Assembly (NCBI GenBank): GCA_000435675.1
Contig: FR895138.1
Span: forward strand, 58,755-78,032
From: Eggerthella sp. CAG:298
Lineage (GTDB): Bacteria > Actinomycetota > Coriobacteriia > Coriobacteriales > Eggerthellaceae
Length of the DNA: 19,278 nucleotides
Direction of reading: 5' to 3'
Shown here: in pieces, positions 1-5,976 of the stretch
How positions within the stretch are numbered: the first letter of the stretch is position 1
Layout: the number at the start of each line of letters is the position of its first letter
Notes under the pieces: model-generated
Databases searched by the model: none
Told to the model about the DNA's origin: nothing
The model's input: the letters and a program-made list of their open reading frames with translations, nothing else
Position numbers and translations under genes: made by a program

Positions 1-86
1 GAATCCAGTCACCGCTACCAAATTCACTCGCTTACAACCGTAAGCTTTGTAAATTCTCTTTAGACAACCTTAATAAGGAGGACAGA

Positions 87-1289
87 ATGGCTAAAGAAAA
101 GTTCGAGCGTACTAAGCCGCATGTTAACATCGGTACCATTGGTCACGTTGACCACGGCAAAACTACGCTGACTGCAGCAATTTCTAAGACCCTTTCTTCA
201 AACGACGGTTCTCACGGCTCTGCAACTGCAGACTTCACCGCTTTTGAAGACATCGATAAAGCTCCTGAAGAGCGCGAGCGTGGTATTACCATCTCCATCG
301 CTCACATCGAGTACGAAACCGACACCCGTCACTATGCACACGTTGACTGCCCGGGCCATGCCGACTACGTCAAGAACATGATCACCGGTGCTGCTCAGAT
401 GGACGGTGCGATCCTCGTTATCGCAGCAACCGACGGTCCTATGGCTCAGACTCGTGAGCACATCCTGCTCGCTCGTCAGGTTGGCGTTCCTTACATCGTC
501 GTATTCCTCAACAAGTGCGACATGGTCGACGATGAAGAGCTCCTCGAGCTCGTTGAGATGGAAGTTCGCGAACTTCTCTCCTCTTATGAGTTCCCTGGAG
601 ACGACACCCCGATCATCCGCGGTTCTGCTCTCAAGGCTCTTGAAGGCGATGCTGTTTATCAGGACAAGATCTGGGAGCTCATGGAAGCAGTTGATAGCTA
701 CATTCCTACTCCGGAGCGCGACGTTGACAAGCCCTTCCTCATGGCTGTTGAAGACACCATGACCATCACCGGTCGTGGCACCGTTGCTACCGGCCGTGTT
801 GAGCGTGGCGTTCTCCACGTCAACGACGAACTCGAGATCGTTGGTATCAAGGACACCGAGAAGACGGTTTGCACGGGCATCGAGATGTTCCGTAAGCTCC
901 TCGACGAGGCTCAGGCTGGCGACAACATCGGCTGCCTCCTCCGTGGTATCAAGCGTGAAGACATCGTTCGTGGTCAGGTTCTCTGCAAGCCCGGCTCTGT
1001 TACTCCTCACACGGAATTCGAGGGTCAGGTTTACATCCTTACCAAGGACGAAGGTGGCCGTCACACCCCATTCTTCGATGGCTATCGTCCTCAGTTCTAC
1101 TTCCGCACCACCGACGTTACCGGTGTTGCACACCTTCCTGAAGGCACCGAAATGGTCATGCCTGGCGACAATGTTGAGCTCCGCGGCGAACTCATTCACC
1201 CGATCGCTATGGAAGAAGGCCTCCGCTTCGCTATCCGTGAAGGCGGTCGCACCGTTGGTTCCGGTCGTGTTACCAAGATCATCAAATAG
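87..1289 (+). CDS. tuf: Elongation factor Tu
   Basis: This is the GTPase that carries aminoacyl-tRNA to the ribosomal A site in the cytoplasm. The 400-residue product has the usual family length. The G1 loop GHVDHGKT is at residues 19-26, followed by the RGITI switch-I segment, the DCPGH G3 motif and the NKCD G4 motif, then the two beta-barrel domains ending in GSGRVTKIIK. The ATG at 87 is preceded by AAGGAGG at 75-81, which fixes the start. The 86 bases before it are probably the spacer after fusA, but that gene lies outside the window. Codon use is strongly biased, with many C-ending codons, as expected for a highly expressed gene. Identification is certain. Confidence 0.99.
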   Translation: MAKEKFERTKPHVNIGTIGHVDHGKTTLTAAISKTLSSNDGSHGSATADFTAFEDIDKAPEERERGITISIAHIEYETDTRHYAHVDCPGHADYVKNMITGAAQMDGAILVIAATDGPMAQTREHILLARQVGVPYIVVFLNKCDMVDDEELLELVEMEVRELLSSYEFPGDDTPIIRGSALKALEGDAVYQDKIWELMEAVDSYIPTPERDVDKPFLMAVEDTMTITGRGTVATGRVERGVLHVNDELEIVGIKDTEKTVCTGIEMFRKLLDEAQAGDNIGCLLRGIKREDIVRGQVLCKPGSVTPHTEFEGQVYILTKDEGGRHTPFFDGYRPQFYFRTTDVTGVAHLPEGTEMVMPGDNVELRGELIHPIAMEEGLRFAIREGGRTVGSGRVTKIIK

Positions 1290-1312
1290 CACGATCTAAC
1301 CTAGATTGCTTG

Positions 1313-1339
1313 GCTGGACCCGCTAGATGCGGGTCCAGC
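1313..1339 (+). terminator. Perfect 11-bp hairpin after tuf, no U tract
   Basis: Arms 1313-1323 and 1329-1339 are perfectly complementary (GCTGGACCCGC and GCGGGTCCAGC) around a five-base loop, 23 bases after the tuf stop. No run of T follows (TATCCGTAAG), so it lacks the second half of an intrinsic terminator. It may give partial termination, be factor dependent, or protect the tuf mRNA 3' end while some transcripts continue into rpmG. The structure is certain; its role is inferred. Confidence 0.5.
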
Positions 1340-1395
1340 TATCCGTAAGTTCATGTGTAAACACAAGCGCACGAATAGTAATTAAAGGAGAATTC

Positions 1396-1545
1396 ATGCG
1401 TACTTTGGTCACTTTGGCATGCACCGAGTGCAAACGCCGCAACTATACGACCAAGAAAAACAAGCAGAATAATCCTGATCGTATTGAGTTCAAGAAGTAT
1501 TGCAAATGGTGCGGTCACCACACGATGCATAAGGAAACTCGTTAA
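1396..1545 (+). CDS. rpmG: 50S ribosomal protein L33
   Basis: This small large-subunit ribosomal protein has 49 residues, the normal length. It begins MRTLVTLACTECKRRNY and contains two CxxC pairs (CTEC and CKWC), the zinc-ribbon form of L33. An in-frame ATG lies upstream at 1327, but it falls inside the preceding hairpin and would add an unrelated 23-residue leader. The start at 1396 has AAAGGAG at 1384-1390, so it is preferred. It lies in the usual rpmG-tRNA-Trp-secE-nusG order. Confidence 0.96.
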   Translation: MRTLVTLACTECKRRNYTTKKNKQNNPDRIEFKKYCKWCGHHTMHKETR

Positions 1546-1560
1546 GATTAGGCGCTAAAT

Positions 1561-1637
1561 AGGCCAGTAGCTCCAATTGGTAGAGCGGCGGTCTCCAAAA
1601 CCGCATGTTGGGGGTTCGAGTCCCTCCTGGCCTGCCA
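1561..1637 (+). tRNA. trnW: tRNA-Trp (anticodon CCA)
   Basis: A full cloverleaf can be drawn. The acceptor stem is AGGCCAG (1561-1567) with CTGGCCT (1627-1633). The D arm is GCTC/GAGC and the anticodon stem is GCGGT (1588-1592) with ACCGC (1600-1604). The loop CTCCAAA has anticodon CCA at 1595-1597. The T arm has TTCGAGT in its loop, the discriminator is G1634, and the 3' CCA is encoded at 1635-1637. Its place between rpmG and secE is common in bacteria. Confidence 0.98.
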
Positions 1638-1649
1638 GCTTGTTCTAAT

Positions 1650-1670
1650 AAGCAGCTTAATAAGCTGCTT
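1650..1670 (+). other. Hairpin between tRNA-Trp and secE
   Basis: AAGCAGCTT (1650-1658) and AAGCTGCTT (1662-1670) form a perfect 9-bp stem around a three-base loop, 13 bases after the tRNA, followed only by GTTTGG. It could be a weak terminator or a processing structure that releases the tRNA 3' end from the secE message. The structure is visible; the role is a guess. Confidence 0.4.
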
Positions 1671-1713
1671 GTTTGGCGTTATAGACTGTTGGATTTCCAG
1701 ATCAGGAAGTTGT

Positions 1714-2118
1714 ATGGCAAAAAAGTCAAAAACACAAAGGGCGAAAGCTTCTGCTAAGAAGGCAGCGAAGAAAGCCGCGCAAGAGCGTGGTGAAGTCGTA
1801 GTAGCTGTTGAAGAGGAGCCCAAGAAAAAGGGCTTCCTTGCGAAGAAAGAAGCTAAGAAGCAGGAAAAAGAGAAGCAGGAATCGCTGCAGGATTATCAGA
1901 TCAAGCAGGAAGAGGCTAAGCCGAAGAAGCGCCGCTTCCAGTTCTTCTTCGATGTCCGTGCAGAAATGCGTCGTGTTACCTGGCCGAGTCGACAGGATGT
2001 TATCCAGTGGACGGGCGTGGTCATCGTCGCGCTTATCTTCTTCGGTGTCTATACCCTTATTTTGGACGACTGGATCGTCACACCGCTTCTGTTCGCGATC
2101 TCAAGTTTGGGAGCATAG
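1714..2118 (+). CDS. secE: Preprotein translocase subunit SecE
   Basis: SecE is the small clamp subunit of the SecYEG channel in the cytoplasmic membrane. The 134-residue product ends in the SecE core: a short amphipathic segment, the signature VTWPSR at residues 88-93, and one membrane helix at about 97-117. The first 74 residues are an extension very rich in Lys, Ala and Glu, probably disordered or coiled. The start at 1714 (MAKKSKTQRA) is chosen with a modest AGGAAG upstream at 1704-1709. An in-frame ATG at 1669 lies within the preceding hairpin and would add residues unlike SecE. Only 3 bases separate it from nusG. Confidence 0.95.
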   Translation: MAKKSKTQRAKASAKKAAKKAAQERGEVVVAVEEEPKKKGFLAKKEAKKQEKEKQESLQDYQIKQEEAKPKKRRFQFFFDVRAEMRRVTWPSRQDVIQWTGVVIVALIFFGVYTLILDDWIVTPLLFAISSLGA

Positions 2119-2121
2119 GCT

Positions 2122-2652
2122 ATGAGCAAAAAATGGTACGTCTTGCACACCTATTCTGGCTATGAGAATAAGGTCAAGAAGAGTCTCGAGACGCGCATTG
2201 AAAGCCTTGGTCTTGAAGATCGTGTCTTCGCTATTGAAATCCCCACCGAATCTGTCACCGAGATCAAAGAAGGTGGCCGTAGGGTGGAAACCGAAAAGAA
2301 AGTGCTTCCCGGATATGTTCTGGTTCGTATGGATCTTGACGACCGTAGCTGGGCTGCGGTTCGTAACACCCCTGGTGTCACCGGCTTCGTAGGTAGCCAG
2401 GGAAATCCTGAGCCGCTCACGCGCGAGGAATACAACAAGATCATGAATCGCACGAGCCGTGAAGCGCCGAAGAAAACCTCCACGTCACTTGAAGTGGGCC
2501 AGGCAGTTAAAGTTGTCTCAGGTGCACTTGCAGAATTCGATGGAGTCGTTGCTGAGGTATCGCCCGAATCGGGCAAGGTCAAGGTTCTCGTTACCATCTT
2601 CGGTCGCGAAACCCCCGTTGAGCTGTCTTTCGATCAGGTGGCTCGCATCTAA
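2122..2652 (+). CDS. nusG: Transcription antitermination/termination factor NusG
   Basis: NusG binds RNA polymerase and links it to Rho, or to the ribosome through S10. The 176-residue product has the NGN domain (KKWYVLHTYSGYENKV at the N-terminus and LPGYVLVRMDLDD in the middle). It is followed by a C-terminal KOW domain from about residue 122 with the expected IFGRETPVELSF segment. Length is typical and there is no large N-terminal extension of the kind seen in many other Actinobacteria. The gene is presumably co-transcribed and translationally coupled with secE, whose stop is 3 bases upstream. Confidence 0.98.
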   Translation: MSKKWYVLHTYSGYENKVKKSLETRIESLGLEDRVFAIEIPTESVTEIKEGGRRVETEKKVLPGYVLVRMDLDDRSWAAVRNTPGVTGFVGSQGNPEPLTREEYNKIMNRTSREAPKKTSTSLEVGQAVKVVSGALAEFDGVVAEVSPESGKVKVLVTIFGRETPVELSFDQVARI

Positions 2653-2679
2653 CCTCTACAATGCAATCTTGTTAACAAC

Positions 2680-2723
2680 GCGTAGATATGCCCGTGTGTG
2701 GACGGGGCTTCTCATTGATACGC
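2680..2723 (+). promoter_or_regulatory. Structured leader before rplK (possible L1 target)
   Basis: In the 118-base nusG-rplK spacer, GCGTA (2680-2684) can pair with TACGC (2719-2723). This encloses an inner stem formed by GCCCGT (2690-2695) and ACGGGGC (2702-2708, one bulge), with an asymmetric internal loop between the two helices. Many bacteria regulate rplKA by L1 binding to a two-helix mRNA site that imitates its 23S rRNA site, and the location fits. I did not verify the L1 consensus nucleotides, so the assignment is tentative. Confidence 0.35.
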
Positions 2724-2770
2724 TTTGTCATATATGGAAATGAAACTATTCAGTTGAAAGGAACACTGAA

Positions 2771-3277
2771 GTGGCTGCTAAAAATGTAACGGGCTTCGTT
2801 AAGCTCCAGATTCCTGCTGGTGGCGCAAATCCTGCACCTCCGGTCGGTCCTGCATTGGGTGCCCAGGGTGTTAATATCATGCAGTTCTGCCAGGCTTTCA
2901 ATGCGGCAACGCAGGACCAGGCTGGCACGATCATCCCTGTTGAGATCACCATCTATGAAGATAAGACCTTCGATTTCGTCTGCAAGACCCCTCCGGCTGC
3001 CTTCCTTATCAAGGAAAAGCTCGGTATCAAGAGCGGTTCTGGCATTCCTCAGATCCGCAAGGTCGGCGAGCTCTCGCTCGATCAGCTGCGTGAGATCGCT
3101 GAGATCAAGATGCCCGACCTCAATGCGAACGATATCGAAGCTGCGATGGAGATCATCGCTGGTACTGCTCGTTCCATGGGTGTGAACATCGAGGGTCGCG
3201 AGCCGAAGAAAGAATACGTCATCACGCGTCGTCTTAAGGCTATCCTCGATGGTGAAGGTGCTTCTCCCGAGGCATAA
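2771..3277 (+). CDS. rplK: 50S ribosomal protein L11 with C-terminal extension
   Basis: L11 forms the GTPase-associated centre on 23S rRNA. The N-terminal domain has the hallmark PPVGPALGAQGVNIMQFC (residues 23-40), and the rRNA-binding C-terminal domain has KTPPAAFLI and IKSGSG. GTG at 2771 is the start, with GAAAGGA at 2756-2762. At 168 residues it is about 27 longer than the usual L11 of roughly 141. Beyond GTARSMGVNI the family normally ends, but here a charged tail with EPKKEYVITRRL continues to the stop at 3277. It heads the rplK-rplA pair. Confidence 0.97.
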   Translation: MAAKNVTGFVKLQIPAGGANPAPPVGPALGAQGVNIMQFCQAFNAATQDQAGTIIPVEITIYEDKTFDFVCKTPPAAFLIKEKLGIKSGSGIPQIRKVGELSLDQLREIAEIKMPDLNANDIEAAMEIIAGTARSMGVNIEGREPKKEYVITRRLKAILDGEGASPEA

Positions 3278-3291
3278 TCATTTATTGACCT

Positions 3292-3310
3292 GCAGTGCTT
3301 GAAGCATTGC
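3292..3310 (+). other. Small hairpin in the rplK-rplA spacer
   Basis: GCAGTGC (3292-3298) pairs with GCATTGC (3304-3310), with one G-T wobble, around a five-base loop in the 79-base spacer. No T run follows, so it is not a terminator. It may influence processing or translation of rplA. Confidence 0.35.
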
Positions 3311-3356
3311 TCAATGTGGCAGAGAAATCTCGCTATGACCACGAAAGGAAAGAACT

Positions 3357-4058
3357 ATGGGTAAGAAATATGCTGCAGCTGAAGCTCAGGTGACCGAAGA
3401 GCTCTATGCTCCGCTTGAGGCTATGGCGCTCGTGAAGGATATCGCGTTCGCGAACTTCGACGAGACGGTCGATGTGGACATTCGTCTGAACCTCGATACG
3501 CGCCAGGCGGATCAGCAGCTTCGCGGTACGGTGAGCCTTCCTAACGGCTCTGGTAAGACGGTTCGCGTTGCGGTCTTCGCTGAGGGCGACGCTGCTCGTG
3601 CAGCAGAAGAAGCTGGCGCAGATATCGTCGGTTCCGATGACTTGATCGCTGACATCCAGGGCGGCAAGATCGATTTCGACGCAACGGTTGCTACGCCGGA
3701 GATGATGGCTAAAGTTGGTCGTCTCGGTCGTATCCTCGGTACGCGCGGCCTTATGCCGAACCCCAAGCTCGGCACGGTCACGCCAGATGTTGCAAAGGCA
3801 GTCAAGGAGCTCAAAGGCGGCCGTGTTGAGTATCGTGCCGACCGTTATGGCATCTGCCATGTTGTTCTCGGCAAGGTGAGCTTCACCCCTGAACAGCTCG
3901 CTGAGAACTACGGTGTTGTCTACGATGAGATCCTTCGTATGAAGCCTGCAGCAGCTAAGGGCCGCTATGTGAAGTCCATCACGGTTTCTTCGACTATGGG
4001 CCCGGGTGTTCCGATTGACAGCGCAGTCAATCGCGCCTATACGACTCCTGCTGAATAG
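3357..4058 (+). CDS. rplA: 50S ribosomal protein L1
   Basis: L1 forms the mobile stalk at the ribosomal E site and in many bacteria represses its own operon. The product has 233 residues, a normal length. The family signature region is visible (VATPEMMAKVGRLGRILG followed by TRGLMPNPKLGTVT), and the C-terminus contains KGRYVKSITVSSTMGPGV. The start ATG at 3357 has GAAAGGAAAG just upstream. A strong terminator follows the stop, so transcription of the rplKA unit is expected to end here rather than continue to the next gene. Confidence 0.98.
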   Translation: MGKKYAAAEAQVTEELYAPLEAMALVKDIAFANFDETVDVDIRLNLDTRQADQQLRGTVSLPNGSGKTVRVAVFAEGDAARAAEEAGADIVGSDDLIADIQGGKIDFDATVATPEMMAKVGRLGRILGTRGLMPNPKLGTVTPDVAKAVKELKGGRVEYRADRYGICHVVLGKVSFTPEQLAENYGVVYDEILRMKPAAAKGRYVKSITVSSTMGPGVPIDSAVNRAYTTPAE

Positions 4059-4080
4059 TCTCATTACCATACTGACGCTT

Positions 4081-4106
4081 AAAGCCCCCGCAACGCGGGG
4101 GCTTTT
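4081..4106 (+). terminator. Intrinsic terminator after rplA
   Basis: AAAGCCCCCGC (4081-4091) and GCGGGGGCTTT (4095-4105) form a perfect 11-bp stem with a three-base loop, followed by a short T-rich run (TTTTCATTTT). This is a textbook Rho-independent terminator, 22 bases after the rplA stop. Confidence 0.93.
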
Positions 4107-4134
4107 CATTTTGCGGGATAAACAGGGGTATAAT
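4105..4134 (+). promoter_or_regulatory. Candidate promoter of the metabolic operon
   Basis: A perfect -10 hexamer TATAAT lies at 4129-4134, just past the rplA terminator and 66 bases before the next start codon. The best -35 is poor (TTCATT at 4105-4110, 18-base spacer), so activity may need an activator. The position between a terminator and a long gene series supports it. Confidence 0.5.
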
Positions 4135-4200
4135 GAATAAGTTGCAGTTGTCTCCACGATGGGATAACTAGGTAAAGATTGAAACAGTAGGGAGAAACGC

Positions 4201-4803
4201 GTGAGCGAAAAGACCGAATCAATTAAAGAGACTGCCCAACAAGCGATCGGTTCAGAGAAGATGAGGGAAGAGCTCGTTGCAGATCTGTCCGGCTCTTCGC
4301 GTCGCGCGCGCCAAGACGCAGCAGCCGTGTTCGCGCAGATCGCAAAAGTGGATCCCGAGATCCTGGTTCCCTATATTGACGATTTCATCGATGCGCTCAA
4401 GCGACCAGAAGCTCAGACGCGTTGGGAAAGCCTCGAAGTGCTCACCACCCTTGTCCCGCTCGCTTCGAAGAGCTGCGATAAAGCGCTTGCCGATGCTGAA
4501 ACCGCTCTGTTCGATGAAGAGAACGGTTTCGTTCGTTTGGCTGCGCTTCGTTTCTTGTGCAAGCTAGGGGCAACTACTGCTATGCGTTCTGAAAAGGTTT
4601 GGCCGCTGCTCGACGAGGCTATTCAGTGCTACCACGGCGATTATGAATACCAAGATATGCTCATCGCGCTCATTGGCTTTTCCGAGGGCAAGATCGCTCC
4701 AAGCGTCAAAGAGGGCCTTAAAGAGCGTATGGCGTTTGATGCGGAAAAATCCAAAGGTGCGCTCAAGCGTCGCAGTCAGCAGATCATCGACAATCTTAAC
4801 TAA
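4201..4803 (+). CDS. HEAT-repeat-like alpha-helical protein, function unknown
   Basis: This 200-residue soluble protein has no signal peptide or membrane helix. Its middle consists of amphipathic helix pairs resembling HEAT/ARM repeats, for example RRARQDAAAVFAQIAKVDP (about residues 34-52), the helices around TRWESLEVLTTLVPL (78-92) and FVRLAALRFLCKLG (115-128). Such scaffolds usually bind proteins. GTG at 4201 is the start, with TAGGGAG at 4188-4194. It is the first gene after the candidate promoter and ends 12 bases before the isocitrate dehydrogenase, so the two are probably co-transcribed. I do not recognise a specific family and see no catalytic motif. The HEAT call rests on pattern and composition only. 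Confidence 0.75.
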   Translation: MSEKTESIKETAQQAIGSEKMREELVADLSGSSRRARQDAAAVFAQIAKVDPEILVPYIDDFIDALKRPEAQTRWESLEVLTTLVPLASKSCDKALADAETALFDEENGFVRLAALRFLCKLGATTAMRSEKVWPLLDEAIQCYHGDYEYQDMLIALIGFSEGKIAPSVKEGLKERMAFDAEKSKGALKRRSQQIIDNLN

Positions 4804-4815
4804 AGCGAGGTAATA

Positions 4816-5904
4816 ATGGCGAAACACACGGTTACGCTCATCCCGGGCGACGGTATCGGTACGGAAACGACCGCTGCAATGCAGCGTGTGGTGGCGGCAG
4901 CAGGCGCGGACATCGAATGGGAGATCGCTGAAGCAGGCGCTCATCTCATGGAAGAGTTCGGCACGCCACTCCCGCCCTCAACTATCGATGCGGTTCGCAA
5001 GAACAAGGTCGCTATCAAAGGCCCCGTCACCACTCCGGTAGGTACGGGCTTTCGCAGTGTGAACGTGGCGCTTCGTCAGGCGCTCGATCTCAATGTGTGC
5101 TTACGCCCAGTCCTCTCCATTCCGGGTGCAGGTGGCCGCTACGAAGACGTCGATCTGGTCATCGTACGCGAGAATTCTGAAGACCTCTATGCGGGTATCG
5201 AGTTTGAAGAAGGTTCGCCAGACGCACTTGCATTGATCGATTTCGTTGCAGAAAAGGGTGCGGGCACCATCCGCAAGGATTCGGGCATCTCCATCAAGCC
5301 GATCTCCGAAACTGCTTCACGCGCCATCGTCGAATATGCGTTCAACTACGCTGAGAAGCAAGGCTACAAGAAGGTCACAGCTGCTCACAAGGCGAACATC
5401 ATGAAGCATTCCGATGGCTTGTTCTTGCGTTGCGCACGTGAAGTTGCTGAAGAGCATCCGTCCATTGAATTCAACGACAACATTATCGATGCGTTCTGCA
5501 TGAACATCGTTATGGATCCCTCTCAGTTCGAGGTCATCGTGTTCCTGAACCTCTATGGTGATATCGCGAGCGATCTGTGTGCTGGTCTGGTAGGTGGCCT
5601 CGGCATTGCACCGGGCGCTAATATCGGTCCAGAATACGCGATCTTCGAAGCAGTACATGGCTCAGCGCCCGACATCGCTGGCAAGGATATCTGCAATCCT
5701 ACAGCCGAGGTTCTCTCTGCTGCAATGATGCTCGATCACCTTGGTGAATTCGAGATCGCGCAGCGAATTCGCGATGCGGTGCGCGCGGTTTATGCGGAGG
5801 GTAAGGTGCTTACGGCTGATATCCGTAAAGCCACTGGTTCAGATGCCCCTGCTGCAACCTGCACGGAATTCACGGATGCGCTCGTTGCTCAGCTCGAGCG
5901 CTAA
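4816..5904 (+). CDS. icd: Isocitrate dehydrogenase, NAD-type
   Basis: This enzyme oxidatively decarboxylates isocitrate to 2-oxoglutarate. The 362-residue product belongs to the isocitrate/isopropylmalate dehydrogenase family, starting with TLIPGDGIG. The substrate loop reads SVNVALRQ (residues 81-88). The Ser, Asn and Arg at 81, 83 and 87 match the isocitrate-binding triad rather than the Leu-rich loop of LeuB. RENSEDLYAGIE (118-129) and HKANIMK (191-197) contain other active-site positions, and GDIASD (248-253) holds metal-ligand acids. HGSAPDI (281-287) has Asp-Ile where NADP enzymes have Lys-Tyr, which predicts NAD as cofactor. AGCGAGG precedes the ATG. It lies directly upstream of the aconitase, which supplies its substrate. 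A homoisocitrate or tartrate-type activity is less likely. Confidence 0.9.
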   Translation: MAKHTVTLIPGDGIGTETTAAMQRVVAAAGADIEWEIAEAGAHLMEEFGTPLPPSTIDAVRKNKVAIKGPVTTPVGTGFRSVNVALRQALDLNVCLRPVLSIPGAGGRYEDVDLVIVRENSEDLYAGIEFEEGSPDALALIDFVAEKGAGTIRKDSGISIKPISETASRAIVEYAFNYAEKQGYKKVTAAHKANIMKHSDGLFLRCAREVAEEHPSIEFNDNIIDAFCMNIVMDPSQFEVIVFLNLYGDIASDLCAGLVGGLGIAPGANIGPEYAIFEAVHGSAPDIAGKDICNPTAEVLSAAMMLDHLGEFEIAQRIRDAVRAVYAEGKVLTADIRKATGSDAPAATCTEFTDALVAQLER

Positions 5905-5932
5905 TACCAAAAATCTTGTAAAACCTTGTTCG

Positions 5933-5945
5933 TCATGGACCATGA
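5933..5945. repeat. Short palindrome upstream of the aconitase gene
   Basis: TCATGG and CCATGA flank a central A in the 72-base spacer before acnA, 31 bases upstream of the start codon. No promoter elements were found around it. It could be an operator or a weak RNA hairpin, or chance. Confidence 0.3.
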
Positions 5946-5976
5946 TGTTCATTTCGTTTTAGTTTAAGGAGCTTGC

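Noticed and set aside
198..1292. 364-codon open frame on the minus strand opposite tuf
   Set aside because: Tuf is certain on the + strand. The antisense frame is open because tuf codons are G-starting and C-ending, which leaves few stops in the mirrored frame. No ribosome binding site or recognisable product.
3333..4157. 274-codon minus-strand frame opposite rplA
   Set aside because: It spans the rplA terminator and is the mirror of a biased ribosomal-protein gene; no family resemblance.
4816..5904. 3-isopropylmalate dehydrogenase (LeuB)
   Set aside because: The substrate loop is SVNVALRQ, with the isocitrate-type Ser, Asn and Arg, and the neighbour is aconitase rather than leuC/leuD.
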